Shown: positions 24,294 through 36,214 of the stretch, piece after piece
Layout: every line of letters begins with the position of its first letter
Position numbering within the stretch: the stretch's first letter is position 1
NCBI GenBank assembly: GCA_026874595.1
Contig: CM049316.1
Location: forward strand, 59,285,676 to 59,349,675
Length of the DNA: 64,000 nt
Direction: 5' to 3'
DNA from: Sipunculus nudus
Lineage: Eukaryota; Annelida; Sipuncula; Golfingiida; Sipunculidae
The notes under the pieces: generated by a model
Databases searched by the model: none
What the model was told of the DNA's origin: nothing
Seen by the model: the letters and a program-made list of their open reading frames with translations, nothing else
Program-made: the position numbers and the translations under genes

Positions 24294-24548
24294 GGTTGTT
24301 TCCATACGCGCTTTTATGCAGAGTGTCGGACGTATATTTGTGTACAATGGTATCGAGCAGGCTTTCTACAAAAAAAAGTGTGACGTGATTTTAGCCCGAA
24401 TCTCCTATGCGTGTAAATCGCTCCTGTGACGATTTTCACGTTAACACGCACATTCGCAAAAACGATGACGAATACATGGAAACACCCCAGTTGACAAATC
24501 ATATATGAGCGATGTTTTACACATATACGCGCACATGGAAACACATCT
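24294..24548. mobile_element. small inverted-repeat element (MITE-like)
   Basis: The left end GGTTGTTTCCATACGCGC is matched by the right end read on the other strand, GATGTGTTTCCATGTGCGC. The interior has further ACGCG-rich subterminal motifs. I could not define a target duplication, so the exact ends are uncertain. The TTTCCAT-GCG style resembles the 1592-2233 element. Confidence 0.5.
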
Positions 24549-25195
24549 ATGCTTACGGTCGAAATGTACGCTTATTCTGAGATTATTATGTATGGGAGAA
24601 ATAAAACACATGCACATTTTCTACTTATATGTATACAAATTATCCGTTCTACGTTTCAAATCTGAGATGTGATATCAGTATTATAAAATTTGTTTAAAAT
24701 ACGTCTTAACTAGTTTGATATTGTTTCAGGAAAACTATCTTTATTATGATGACATTCCCCTCGGTCATTTAAAATTGGTTCTATCGATAATTATACGTGA
24801 TGGAACGTTTTGCAGTAAATTATATTTTATACCGATATATTTATCGTGGATTTTACACACTCATTGTTCATTGCATTAATTACAGAATTAAATATTACAA
24901 CCAGGGACTAATTGCACAATGTCCATCTACAATCAGGGACTGAAGGGACATTCTCAGCTCGTCTTTTATTATATGGCTGATTTTGCCTCTTATTTTCCAT
25001 TCTCGTGCAAGCAATATAGATAAATGCAACACAACAAAAATATCCTTATACCGGTATGCATTTAGAAAATATTTGCACCATAATCATGAGCAATTTTCCT
25101 CAGTTCATTTGTTTCTTAGGTGCTGTAAACCTTCATATGATTCGGAATGTGCATGGTCCAGGTATGCGGTCGCGGATAAAATACATGTATGTGTA

Positions 25196-25262
<67 letters not shown>
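25196..25262. repeat. TA microsatellite
   Basis: About 33 TA units with one CA interruption. Confidence 0.95.
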
Positions 25263-25263
<1 letters not shown>

Positions 25264-26332
25264 CGACTATTTTCCCTGTAATGTAAAACATGACTGGATA
25301 AGATTAAGAAAACGGCAGCTTATATGTAAACATGAATTGACAAATCAAGAGTGGATCATAAGGGAATGTTTTTTATATATTTATGATTTCGTTTCCAGGC
25401 GAGGACATTTTTCCGTATGGTTTATAACGATTAACACATTGAATTCTGGGATACCCCAACTAAAATGTACGTGGATTGCTCTCCAGACCCAATCCGCGTT
25501 TGAATTTTGTTATTAGACGCGTCGCTATATGATCCGACATTATTTTGTCCGATGTCCGATGAGGCCGGATATGTTCCACAACCGAATAAAAGGAAACGGT
25601 ACCTCATAAAATCATAATTTTGACTCGATCCAAAATCACGCCCGTACTGCATCCGCAACCCCTGAAAGGATTCGTAGTTCTGGGTATATATGTTAATATT
25701 TGAATGAGTTAAATGCTGTTAAATGTTATCTGCTTTCCCAACTTTGAACAAGAAGGGATAAAAAATCAATAGCCGTCATACATGTAATTAATATTTTACA
25801 ATAAAATATTTTTCTTCCGTTGTCGCACTATTTATTAAGGATAATGATATTTTCATTCGCTTGCAGCTCTAAAATGTGTATTGCATAGAGACAAAGGTAT
25901 ATACAATGTATAATTTTGTCATCACAACTATTGCAATAATTAAAATTCCATGCATGGATGATTAGGTTCGGTTCTCTAGGAAAAGAGGGATATATCAGAT
26001 CAATATCAATATATATGTGTGTGTTTTTGTGTTAAAATGAAGTTATAGGTTGTAATAATTTGTTATTATTTACACATGTCATTACATAAGATAGGCACGT
26101 CACAAGAAATGTATTAGGTTGACTAATCTCAGTCGAGTAAGTAAAAATATACCGTCTGACGACACTTGTACACGTTTTCGTTACCGTAACGGATGGTCCG
26201 GACCGTTCGTTAAAATAACGAAAAAATTGAGGCATTTACGAACGAAAAGAATTTAAAGAAAGTTTCGAGTTACCCAAAAAATGTGTAACGATGGAGTATC
26301 GAGTTCGTAATGCATTCGTTCGGCTTACGAAC

Positions 26333-26940
26333 ACCGCCCTGACACCACCCTTTGATGAAAGGCTTTGTATTAAATGCAATACTTTAGAAGATGAACAGCA
26401 TTTCCTTCTTGGGTGCTCTAGTTTTGTAGATGAAAGGGCTCACTATCTCCAGAAAGTCTGTATGTTATGCCCTAATTTTAAATCTCTTAGTGATGAGTAT
26501 TTAATGACCGCTTAAGGGGAAGTAGTATGTGAGACTGCAAGATTTTGTCACTTGGCTTTTGAAAAAAAAAATGAGTTAATTGTATCCCCCATAAATTCCA
26601 TGAATAATCCATATTTTGTCCTAAACCGGCTTGTTTTTTTCACTAAATTCAAAGGTGCCATAAGATCTCAATAACATTGATGCTGCCTTATTGTTACTGT
26701 ATTATATATCAGGTGGTAACCATTGATTTTATGGTTCCTGGGATAGCACACAGAGGGCGCACCAGGACCGGACTACTGAACTGTTGAGGCATTTAAAAGC
26801 TGGTTATTTACACCTGTTTGTATTACTGCACTTGTTAAATGTTGAAATTGTACATGACTGTCTTGATGAGTTTATGTTGTTTTGTACGCTGTAGTCCCCT
26901 GAGGACTTTGCTCAATAAAGAATTATTATTATTATTTATG
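26333..26940 (+). mobile_element. LINE 3' remnant upstream of HSP70 C
   Basis: The better-preserved partner of 13603-14235. A partial frame (to about 26515) reads PPFDERLCIKC, then EDEQHFLLGC, the CxxC...H...C knuckle at the end of LINE reverse transcriptases. The 3' UTR ends GCTCAATAAAG and then an ATT repeat. No intact RT core is present. Confidence 0.8.
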
Positions 26941-28280
26941 TCTGGGTAGCCGAAACTTCGAGAATTCTCTATAAGTTCAGGTCTTTTCTCGTCAAGACTG
27001 CATGGCACCTACGGGAATTTCCGGAATTTTCCAATTGAAAATTACACATTGTCTGAATTCTCGAACCTTCTGTCATCGAAGTATAATAAATCATGGTACA
27101 GTAAGTCCATTTGCTATTATAAGGAACAAAATACTAGTAATCCACGAGCCTCACCGGCACTGATGTAAACAATCAACATACAACTTTACCAAATATTACC
27201 AACTCCGTCTCTCTCACTCCCGGGGAGAGGAAATATGGCCTGCCTTGAAAAAATTGAGAATGTATAGTTTAGAAAATAAAATAATGATATTTAATCAGTC
27301 AGTTTTATCAGAAATGTTTAAGGAAATATTGGAATTGCATCAGATAATATTATTTATTTTATGTACTCGTATTACCCCCATCCCCCCTGTATTGACGCCC
27401 TGCACACTGTGCAGTGTGCTTCTACCTGAAATTTATATTGTTGTCTCATACATATTTTAATGTTTTTTTTAATGTTTTTGTTAAGTTCATAGTATATACT
27501 TTTAAAGCGCCATTTCAGCCTTCTGACATTGTAGACTGGATTTAGAGAGTCTACCACCCAGCAGAGGCCTACTGGCGTCAGCTTACAACCCCAAAATAAA
27601 TGCCTACGGAGTCGCGTATTCACGGATAATTAAAGTGTAAATGGTTGAGCAAATTGACGTTACTTTATAGAAAATAAAATTAATATTATAATAATTATTA
27701 TTATTATGCCAGCTGGGGTTCATATGCGGTTTTGATCAATTACACTAACTGGAATCATCTATTTTTATCATATATTTGTCTGAATGTAAGGCGGCTCCGC
27801 GACTTATAATGTACAAGGTTTCAAGCGCAGGTATCAATATGAGTGTTGAATTACGGTGTTAATTGTTCAACTGAGCCATGAATGTTTTCCCTTGGAAAAT
27901 ACTTATGTTTTGATTGTGTGTTGCGTGTTACATGGACTTTTGACGGTTTATTTATATATTTTATTAATCATAATAAAAATATAACTTAGTTAACACATAT
28001 GACGGACAAGACATAGCTGAGAGCACGTCTATTGTGGATGACACACACCATGTCCGTTTTGAAGAAAAATTGAAACGATACAGAGGTCTCAGTAAATCCT
28101 GTGTGGGATCGCCCGCAGGATGAAACCAACATGGTCACACACTTGCACAGTTGATTAAAACAACACATATTTGTAATAAGGGGGTAATTTAAGCAGGTAT
28201 ATTGTTAGTAAATTACTTCATGCGTGGAAGGATGTGGTTGTTTAGTTTCTCATTTTGTCACTAGACGTCGCTATGTTCAA

Positions 28281-28417
28281 TTCCAGAATATTCTAGTTGT
28301 TCCATTTGTAAGAGTCGTTTCATTGGCTGTCATCAGATGTAGCTAGTTCCAGTGTATTCTGGAGTGTTCCCTATTTACCAGTAAGACACTCAGGTGTGAG
28401 AATATTCTCCAAGCTTC
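28281..28417 (+). promoter_or_regulatory. heat-shock elements of HSP70 copy C
   Basis: TTC-CA-GAA-TA-TTC at 28281-28293, a five-unit element at 28347-28369 and GAA-TA-TTC at 28400-28407 with a further TTC at 28415. All three are conserved with copies A and B. Confidence 0.9.
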
Positions 28418-28437
28418 TGGGTTTTATTTACCAGGTG

Positions 28438-28472
28438 TATATAAACGAAGCGACTGGGGATAACTGTCAGAT
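28438..28472 (+). promoter_or_regulatory. core promoter of HSP70 copy C
   Basis: TATATAAA at 28438-28445 and a TCAGAT initiator with predicted start at A28469. Confidence 0.85.
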
Positions 28473-28622
28473 CAAACAGAAGCAGGCAGAGTGAAGCCAT
28501 TAGAAGACACTCATCCAGACAAGGGGCAAGCGAGCACCATACACAACTTAAGTAGCGGTTCACTGTAAGTTACGAACAACTTTACGTCTAAAGAGAATTC
28601 AGTTATATTTTCAGTAATCACA

Positions 28623-30524
28623 ATGGTTAGTGGGAAGTCTACAGCAATCGGCATTGACCTGGGCACGACCTACTCGTGTGTGGGTGTGTTCCAGCACGGT
28701 AACGTAGAAATCATCGCAAATGACCAGGGAAACAGGACAACGCCAAGCTATGTGGCCTTTACAGATTCCGAGCGACTCATCGGAGATGGCGCCAAGAACC
28801 AAGTAGCCTTGAACCCACAGAACACTATTTTCGACGCCAAACGACTGATCGGCCGTAAATTCAACGACGACACAGTACAGAGTGACATGAAACATTGGCC
28901 ATTTAAAGTGGCAAACCAAGGAGGTCAGCCACGTATCAGGGTCCAGTATAAAGGTGAGAATAAGACACTGGCTCCAGAAGAGGTCAGCTCCATGGTGCTG
29001 ACCAAAATGAAAGAAACAGCCGAGGCTTACCTGGGTCAGCCGGTGACGGAAGCCGTCATCACGGTTCCCGCTTACTTCAATGACGCCCAACGTCAAGCCA
29101 CCAAAGACGCCGGCGCCATCGCAGGACTCAAAGTATTGAGGATAATCAACGAACCCACGGCAGCAGCTCTGGCGTACGGTCTGGACAAAAACCTGAAAGG
29201 AGAGAGGAACGTTCTTGTGTTTGACCTGGGTGGAGGGACATTTGATGTGTCTATACTGACCATTGATGAAGGTTCCCTGTTTGAAGTGCGCTCTACAGCG
29301 GGAGACACGCATCTTGGCGGTGAAGATTTTGATAACAGGTTAGTCAACCATTTTATGCAGGAATTTCGCCGTAAATACAAGAAAGATATAAGCACCAACC
29401 CCCGAGCCATCCGCCGCCTGAGAACGGCGTGTGAGCGCGCCAAGAGAACCTTGTCCAGCAGCACACAGGCTAATATAGAGGTGGACTCTCTGTATGAAGG
29501 AATTGACTTTTACACCAACATTACACGTGCCAGATTTGAGGAGTTGTGCTCCGATTTATTCCGTGGTACGCTGGAACCCGTGGAGAAGGCACTGAGAGAC
29601 GCCAAAATGGACAAGTCACAGATTCACGATGTGGTTCTGGTAGGTGGCAGCACCCGTATCCCGCGCATTCAGAAGTTGCTTCAGAATTTCATGGGAGGTC
29701 GTGAACTAAACAAAAGCATCAATCCAGATGAGGCCGTGGCTTATGGCGCCGCCGTTCAAGCAGCTGTACTGTCAGGGGTTAAGGACGATAAGGTCAATGA
29801 CCTTCTGCTGGTGGACGTGGCGCCACTGTCGCTGGGAATTGAAACAGCGGGAGGTGTCATGACCAAACTGATAGAACGTAATTCCCGCATTCCTTGTAAA
29901 GCCGACAACACTTTTACGACATACAGCGACAACCAGCCAGCTGTCACCGTACAGGTTTACGAGGGTGAACGCGCCTTGACACGTGACAACAACTTGCTAG
30001 GAAGCTTTAATCTGACTGGTATCCCTCCCGCGCCAAGGGGCGTCCCTAAAATTGTCGTCTCGTTCGATATTGACGCTAACGGAATTCTGAACGTGTCAGC
30101 TAAAGACGAGAGCACCGGGCGCAGTGAGAAGATCTGTATCAAGAACGACCGCGGACGTTTGTCGAAGGAGGAAATTGACCGGATGGTGGCAGATGCCGAG
30201 AAATATAAAGACGAGGACGAACGACAGCGCCAGCTGGTGGAGGCCAGGAACAACCTGGAGAGTTATGTGTTCAGGTACAAGCAGGCAGTGGAAGAAGGAG
30301 AGTCCAAGGTGTCCTCCGAGGACAAAGAGACAGTACTGAGGAAGTGCTCCGAGGTACAGGACTGGCTGGACCAGCAGACCGGGGCCAGCAAGGACGAATA
30401 CGACCAAAGACTACAGGAGCTGCAGAAAGTGTGCAGCCCAATCATGTCCAAATTACACGGACAGTCCGCGCCCTCTGGGGGTAGCCAAACAGCTGGTGGG
30501 CCCACTATTGAGGAAGTCGATTAA
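28623..30524 (+). CDS. HSP70: heat shock protein 70, cytosolic, inducible (copy C)
   Basis: Intronless, 633 aa, with all HSP70 signatures and the terminal EEVD. It is the most diverged of the three, with 14 differences from copy A: V97A, S106R, S299N, D355N, R364K, I443V, M452L, T544N, A556V, K569E, E591D, H598Q, A609S and V629I. The last three positions it shares with B are E569, D591 and Q598. The start is ATG 28623, preceded by AATCACA. The upstream flank matches B, but the 3' UTR starting at the stop codon does not match A or B, so the gene end is chimeric relative to the others. The protein should be functional. Confidence 0.97.
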   Translation: MVSGKSTAIGIDLGTTYSCVGVFQHGNVEIIANDQGNRTTPSYVAFTDSERLIGDGAKNQVALNPQNTIFDAKRLIGRKFNDDTVQSDMKHWPFKVANQGGQPRIRVQYKGENKTLAPEEVSSMVLTKMKETAEAYLGQPVTEAVITVPAYFNDAQRQATKDAGAIAGLKVLRIINEPTAAALAYGLDKNLKGERNVLVFDLGGGTFDVSILTIDEGSLFEVRSTAGDTHLGGEDFDNRLVNHFMQEFRRKYKKDISTNPRAIRRLRTACERAKRTLSSSTQANIEVDSLYEGIDFYTNITRARFEELCSDLFRGTLEPVEKALRDAKMDKSQIHDVVLVGGSTRIPRIQKLLQNFMGGRELNKSINPDEAVAYGAAVQAAVLSGVKDDKVNDLLLVDVAPLSLGIETAGGVMTKLIERNSRIPCKADNTFTTYSDNQPAVTVQVYEGERALTRDNNLLGSFNLTGIPPAPRGVPKIVVSFDIDANGILNVSAKDESTGRSEKICIKNDRGRLSKEEIDRMVADAEKYKDEDERQRQLVEARNNLESYVFRYKQAVEEGESKVSSEDKETVLRKCSEVQDWLDQQTGASKDEYDQRLQELQKVCSPIMSKLHGQSAPSGGSQTAGGPTIEEVD

Positions 30525-30769
30525 GAATATCAGATTGTTTTTAGTCATTTGTGAAATATTCAGGGAATTAAGCAATTATTGTGTTAAGTCGGAGTCTGTG
30601 AGCTTGGAAATTTATAAATGCATTTACATTGGCAATTGATGCCTGTTCATGTGTACGATTGTGTTAAAAATATGTATAGTATTTACAGTAGTTTATACTT
30701 GCAAATGTACATTTTTTATTTATTTATATTTTTGTATAGTACAATTGTATTGCTGTTGTGTCTTTATTA

Positions 30770-30775
30770 AATAAA
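30770..30775 (+). terminator. polyadenylation signal, HSP70 C
   Basis: AATAAA about 245 bp after the stop, followed by a T/GT-rich stretch. The surrounding 3' UTR is unrelated to those of A and B. Confidence 0.75.
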
Positions 30776-32215
30776 CAATTTAATTTCACCTTGTCTTTGG
30801 TCTCTTATGATCGTTTCCACCCTCCGTCCATAATATCGCTTTACATGTCAGTAAACTAACAATCTCATAAAAACAAATGAGTTCAACTTTCAGTATGTCG
30901 TATTTATAAATTATTTATACTAAGAAATTCTCCCCATATTCTTTCACAGTTAAGCCCTGACTTCCATAAAAATATTGCAATACAAAATAGGCTTTAATTT
31001 CAATCCAAACAAAGAGTTGTGTATCAAATATTTTAATAATTGTCCATAAACATCAATGACTAATAGTGTTTTAAAAATTAATAAAATAAAAAAATTGTTG
31101 TGACATGGTTCCTCCTTGTCAACGAAATTGTTGTATCAAGCAATTAAAAATTCAAATAAAAAAATTTAAGCATGAATTACATGTTAAGAATGTTAAGGAC
31201 AGAGGTTTTTTTTTCATTTTGAAGCGAGATTTTACCCTGTTTTATACCCAAATTGCCTCAATGTTGTTTAAATTTCAAATAAAACAAATATTTCCCGCAC
31301 CGGATGAGGGGACAATCTCCTCCTATGTCCAATGAGACTCTGGGCAGGCACACTCCACAAACAGTCGCAATTCCCTGAAAATGCTTATTTCCTCAAGGTT
31401 TGGTTCATGATCACCACATTATTAATTGCCTCTGTCTGGTGGGTATGCGTTTATCCCCATTCGTGTGGGTGTTTGTGTAAGTGTGTGTTTGTGTGTATAT
31501 ATGTGTGATTGTTCACAACATAACTCCCACAGTCATGGACGGAATCCCATGAAATGTTGATTTCGGGAATGGAGCAGTGGCACATGATCCGGATTCAGGA
31601 GGGTCATCAAGAAATATAGACACATGTACAGTCACTTAAGCACGGATGAACCTGGGAACATGCTCTGAATAAGTGAATACAAACACGGTTTTGGGAGCAC
31701 CCGAAAATAGGTACCCCTCCACATGGCAGAGGCTTACATTCCCTAGAATGCAAATTTCTAGTTTAATATGAATACCCCATTAGAAGGGCCTTTGTGTGTA
31801 TGTGACGGGATGTCGTTATAACTCCTTAGTTATCCATAGCCTCATGTATATAAAAGCCTGAAATCCAAAAAGCTTAATAATATCACAACAATCTTGTCGC
31901 ATGGCTACAATAAACAGTTCGTGTAACCATGGATATATCAAACTAGTAACAAATTATTGATAAATTCCCTAAGTGTGATAACATATGATATGACGTGGTT
32001 TTTTTAGTTCGATTTTAAGGCTCAGACCTAATTCATGGCACAATTCAGTGCAACTTTGAATATTATTGTGGTCAAAGCGACTGGACTTGTGAATGTAATA
32101 TTTATGCCAGAGAATTTCCAGTCCACCAAAAAATAACTTGTATTCATACGCACATATGACTCTTTAAATAAATAAACACATAAGGCAATTATACAACACT
32201 TGCCACGCTAAAGCC

Positions 32216-32216
<1 letters not shown>

Positions 32217-32270
<54 letters not shown>
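32217..32270. repeat. AAT microsatellite
   Basis: About 18 ATA/AAT units. Confidence 0.95.
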
Positions 32271-32273
<3 letters not shown>

Positions 32274-33714
32274 TAATTTATCCAGAAATCACACAAGTCT
32301 TAGATACCTGCGGGAAACACAGGGCCGCTAATCTGGATTTCTTGATAAAAAAATACGAAATCTTACATGAAAAAAGGATCAAATTGTCTTAAAAAACATG
32401 TATATCATGTTTCTAAACAAGCTTGATATTTGATATGATATTTATATCAAGTATGATATTTGTAGTTATTCAGTGAATTATACAATATTAACATATCAAA
32501 TCTTTCGCTCTCACCATGTGCAGGAAACAAAATGTGTAAACAGCACCTAAAAAAGTACAAAAATAGTATCAACATCTAGAAGAGTATTAAAAAGGTGTAA
32601 AAGATATACTTTCATGAAAAAATGTATAATTATTTATTTTTTTTTTTGCAGGAACTGCTAAAGTAAAATATATGTCCGCCATACAAAATAAAGACCATCC
32701 AGGGATTTTCAATATGAACTCTCTTATTTAAATAATTAATTTGAGGCCATGCATCAGCTAACCCAGTGGAGTGATGATTCCAAATAAAATGTTCTATTAA
32801 TTAAAAATGAGATAATGTTAACTGTCATTCAAAAAGAAAGGAGATCTTCTGTATATCAAAACCATGATCAACAATTGATAACTATAAAATATGTCACGTG
32901 AAAAACGTGAAGTTTCCCAGGATGACCAGTATATTCTTTTGTAGACCCAGTTGTGTGTTAACTACAGAGCCACAGTTTGGTCTAATTCTTTTGATACTTG
33001 TAACAGCCGAAGAAGAAAAACATGACGCTCCAACCAAAACTTGACAGGTAGTGACCTCTTGCGGCAGCGTGACATATTAATTTTTCAGCCATGTTTGCGG
33101 TAACCAGCGCTATCAGATGTTGGTTAAGTTGACCTTTTGTAATGAATAATTATGGTATAGGTCATCGCCATGAAAGTCAACACTGGACAGACAGCAAGAG
33201 GCTGCAGGGCTGCTGTTCATCAACAACACCGCATCTTCAAAATTAGTAATTTGTGATTCAGTCAGCGGCAAAACACGTACGTAACCAGGTAACATATTTT
33301 AGACGGGAAAGTGTCGTACTTGTAAGGAGCCAATAATAATAATTATATTCCCATGCAAATCGTACTATCATGCCCACTCTTCTAAATCATATTAATTATA
33401 TTATTATATTAGGCCTATTTAATAAAAACTTTTCATTTTAATTTTGTATCATAGATTTTATTTCATAGACACAAGATAACATATATACATAACAACAATT
33501 AATCATCATTGATAATTAATAATAAACTGATACCAGATACTAGACATGTAATACTGAAGAAGGGTTCCTGCAAGATACGGGTGATAGCTTTAAATATGTA
33601 CGGTTCAAATCGGGTATATTCTCTGTGTCAAATGTTTGATTATTCCTTCAAACGTATGTACACCGCAGTTTTTCGTCACTGCACCCAAAACACCCTGGCT
33701 GAGTTCCCCTTAGT

Positions 33715-33751
33715 GCCACCAGGTGGCAGCAACCACGCTATCAAGATGGCG
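33715..33751 (+). promoter_or_regulatory. CTCF-like motif with adjacent YY1-like motif
   Basis: GCCACCAGGTGGCAG (33715-33729) fits every position of the CTCF core consensus. AAGATGGCG (33743-33751) is the classic YY1 promoter motif. The ATG inside it opens only seven codons before a stop. The pair lies between the HSP70 cluster and ATMIN and could mark a boundary or an upstream ATMIN promoter. Confidence 0.4.
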
Positions 33752-33930
33752 ACCTCCTTCACCGTCTGAACCGACATCAACACGAAACACTCGCGTACGA
33801 CTTTAAAATAGATAATTACGCATCCATATTTCATGAAAAGATTCCCCAAATGTTTATTTATCTAATGGAATGAATATTCAGCTTCGCTGTTGAGGTTAAG
33901 TAAGTGTTTCGTGGTGTTTCGTCAAAAATT

Positions 33931-33954
33931 ACCCAAAACACCGGTGTTTTGGGT
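33931..33954. repeat. 24-bp perfect palindrome
   Basis: The arm ACCCAAAACACC is followed immediately by its reverse complement. Related CACCCAAAACACC occurs at about 33682 and GTGTTTCG motifs surround it. It directly precedes the truncated end of the array element at 33971. Confidence 0.8.
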
Positions 33955-33970
33955 GTTTCGGGAGACCGCC

Positions 33971-35452
33971 CATGTCTGTCCTTCCGTCCTTCCGAAATCA
34001 AACAGTTGTACGGACTTTTTTTCGCAATGCCTGCAGACATTGGCCTGATTTTTGGTGTGTGAGCAGAAATTGACCAGTTACAGATCGAGTTTGCGTTTCG
34101 TCCTGGTTGACCTACTTTTGATCGTTTTACGGCTCCTGAACATAGAAAATTTCATGAAAAATATGAAATTTCATGACAAATACACATGTACGGACTTTTT
34201 TTCGCAGTGCCTGCAGATATTGGCCTGATTTTTGGTGTGTCGACAGATATAGACCAGTTACAGATTGAGTTCGCATTTCGTCCCGGTTGACCTATTTTTG
34301 ACCGTTTACGGCTCCTAAACTTTAAAAATTTCATGAAAAATAGAAATATTCTTGACAGATACACATGTACAGACTTTTTTTCGCAGTGCCTGCAGATATT
34401 GGCCTAATTTTTGGTGTGTGGGCAGATATAGACCAGTTACAGATCGAGTTCGCGTTTCGTCCTGGTTGACCTACTTTTGACCGTTTTACGGCTCCTGAAC
34501 ATAGAAAATTTCATGAAATATATGAAATTTCATGACAAATACACATGTACCGACTTTTTTTTGCAATGCCTGCAGATATTGGCCTGACTTTTGGTGTGTG
34601 GGCAGATATTGACCAGTTACAGAAAGAGTTTGCATTTCGTCCTGGTTGACCTACTTTTGACTGTTTTACGGCTCCTGAACATAGAAAATTTCATGTAAAA
34701 TATATATTTTCATGACAAATACACTTGTACAGACTTTTCTTCACCTGCAGATATTGGCCTGATTTTTGGTGTGTTGGCAGATAATGACCAGTTACAGATC
34801 AAGTTCACGTTTTGTCCCAGTTGACCTATTTTTGACCGTTTGACGGTGCTCTAACATAGAAAATTTCATAAAAAGGTGCACATGTATGGACTTTTTTTCG
34901 CAGTGCCTGCAGATACAGGCCTGATTTTTGGTGGTATGCAGATAATGACCAGTTACAGATCGAGTTCTTGTTTTGTCTCAGTTGACTTACTTTTGACCAT
35001 TTGACTGCTCCTGAACATAGAAAGTTTCATGAAAAATATAAATTTTCATAACAAATGCATATGTACTGACTTTTTTTCCTCAATGCCTGCAGATACCACC
35101 CTGATTTTTTTTGTGTGGGCAGATAATGACAGTTACAGATCGAGTTTGCATTTCATCCCGGTTGACCTACTTTTGATTGTTTTACGGCTCCTAAACATAG
35201 AAAATTTCATGAAAGACTGAAATTTTTATGGAAAATGCACATGTATGGACTTTTTTTCACAATGCCTGCATATACTGGCATGATTTTTGGTGTGTTGCTT
35301 GATAATGACCCGTTACAGATCGAGTTTGCATTTTGCCCTTGTTGACCTACTTTTGACCATACGACACCTCCTGAACTTAAAAATTTTTCCAAATTTCACA
35401 AATGTTTCTAATTTGCCCAAGGCGGGGGCATTCGTGTCGTTCCGACACATCT
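33971..35452. mobile_element. tandem-array element, copy 2 (inverted relative to copy 1)
   Basis: About eight head-to-tail units of roughly 178-180 bp, with GTTGACCTACTTTTGA-type anchors near 34107, 34287, 34466, 34645, 34823, 34984, 35161 and 35340. The right end has GGCGGGGGCAT (35421-35431) then the hairpin GTGTCGTTCCGACAC (35434-35448), the inverse of the left end at 11442. The other end is truncated and lacks the matching ATGCCCCCGCC. No coding capacity. Confidence 0.8.
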
Positions 35453-36079
35453 AGTTTATGATTCTCAATGTGTCTGTGGGTACACAATTGACAGCTAGTA
35501 TTATAATATAAATCCCTGTAAATGATTTTAATAATAGTATCTGGGTATATTTGGATATTTACATCAGATTTATATCAATATAAAATTATGCATATGATAA
35601 ATATTACAGTATAATAACGATTGATAATTCCCTCAACCCCCCCCCCCCCCCCCCCCCCCAACATTACCTGTCACACTTCAGAACGACAGGGGTACCTATA
35701 CCTGGTCACAGGCAGCGCCTGCTGTGTGCGACAGCGGTCTGAGATGGTAGTTATTTAACACTTCTCGCAACGCATGGATCAAAGGGATTAGGAGCAAACA
35801 GAGTGATTACACTTTATAATTCTGGTATCACATGAAAAATATTTGGTATGTATCAACTGTATATAGAAATGATGTGCCACTATAATGAAAGTTTGTGGAT
35901 ATAATTGCTTTCAGCAGTGCATAGTCATAATTCTGTCAAATGTGCAACCTTAATTAACACTTCAATATTCAGGAGAATAGCCACACAGCCTTTTTATGCT
36001 TTTCTCTTGAATTCAGTGCTTGATCTAGTATGATACCTGCGTAACATTTCGTTCACACAGTTGTTTGTTTTATTTACAG
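35453..36079 (+). other. upstream region of ATMIN
   Basis: It holds a run of 23 C (35637-35659) and a modestly GC-richer patch at 35665-35750. A pyrimidine tract ending TTTATTTACAG (36079) just before the first recognised coding exon looks like a splice acceptor. A further upstream exon, probably 5' UTR, is therefore likely but not located. Confidence 0.4.
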
Positions 36080-36082
36080 AGG

Positions 36083-36214
36083 ATGAAGGTTTGTCCGACC
36101 GTTGAGGAGTTGATGCCGGGCGACTTTGCCTGCTCCATGGACAACTGTACAGAGATTTTCACTACACACAGAGCATACAGGTTCCACAGAGTCAAAGTAC
36201 ACAAACTCCAGGAT
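36083..36214 (+). other. ATMIN: ATMIN coding exon 1
   Basis: 44 codons with zinc finger 1, ending ...CAG GAT before a GTGAGT donor. Sequence before the finger (CPTVEEL) resembles the PSVSEL segment that precedes finger 1 in human ATMIN, supporting homology up to this ATG. Confidence 0.85.

Larger units (their letters stand above)
21566..26332. other. intergenic spacer between HSP70 B and C units
   Basis: No convincing gene. A 146-codon open frame at 22396-22836 crosses a 15-G run and has no protein-like features. Identified contents are the hairpin at 22743-22813, GA and TA microsatellites, the repeat at 23736-24000 and a small inverted-repeat element at 24294-24548. A TAACGA/TTCGTTA-rich stretch at 26165-26330 just precedes the LINE remnant. 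Confidence 0.55.
26941..28622 (+). repeat. HSP70 duplication unit, copy C (upstream part)
   Basis: Aligns with 14236-16674 and, from about 27215, with 990-3068. Copy C lacks roughly 700 bp present in A and B, joining near 27203-27215. It holds the empty site for the copy A insertion at about 27806. Homology stops at the CDS end, because the 3' UTR of C is unrelated. Confidence 0.8.
30776..33970. other. intergenic spacer between HSP70 C and ATMIN side
   Basis: No gene recognised. The sequence is AT-rich with an AAT microsatellite at 32217-32270. At 33715-33751 a CTCF-like and a YY1-like motif lie close together, so this could be a promoter or boundary region. A 24-bp palindrome sits at 33931. 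Confidence 0.5.

Noticed and set aside
24983-25516. 177-codon open frame
   Set aside because: It reads through a TA microsatellite (repeating YI residues) and has no domain, so it is open by chance.
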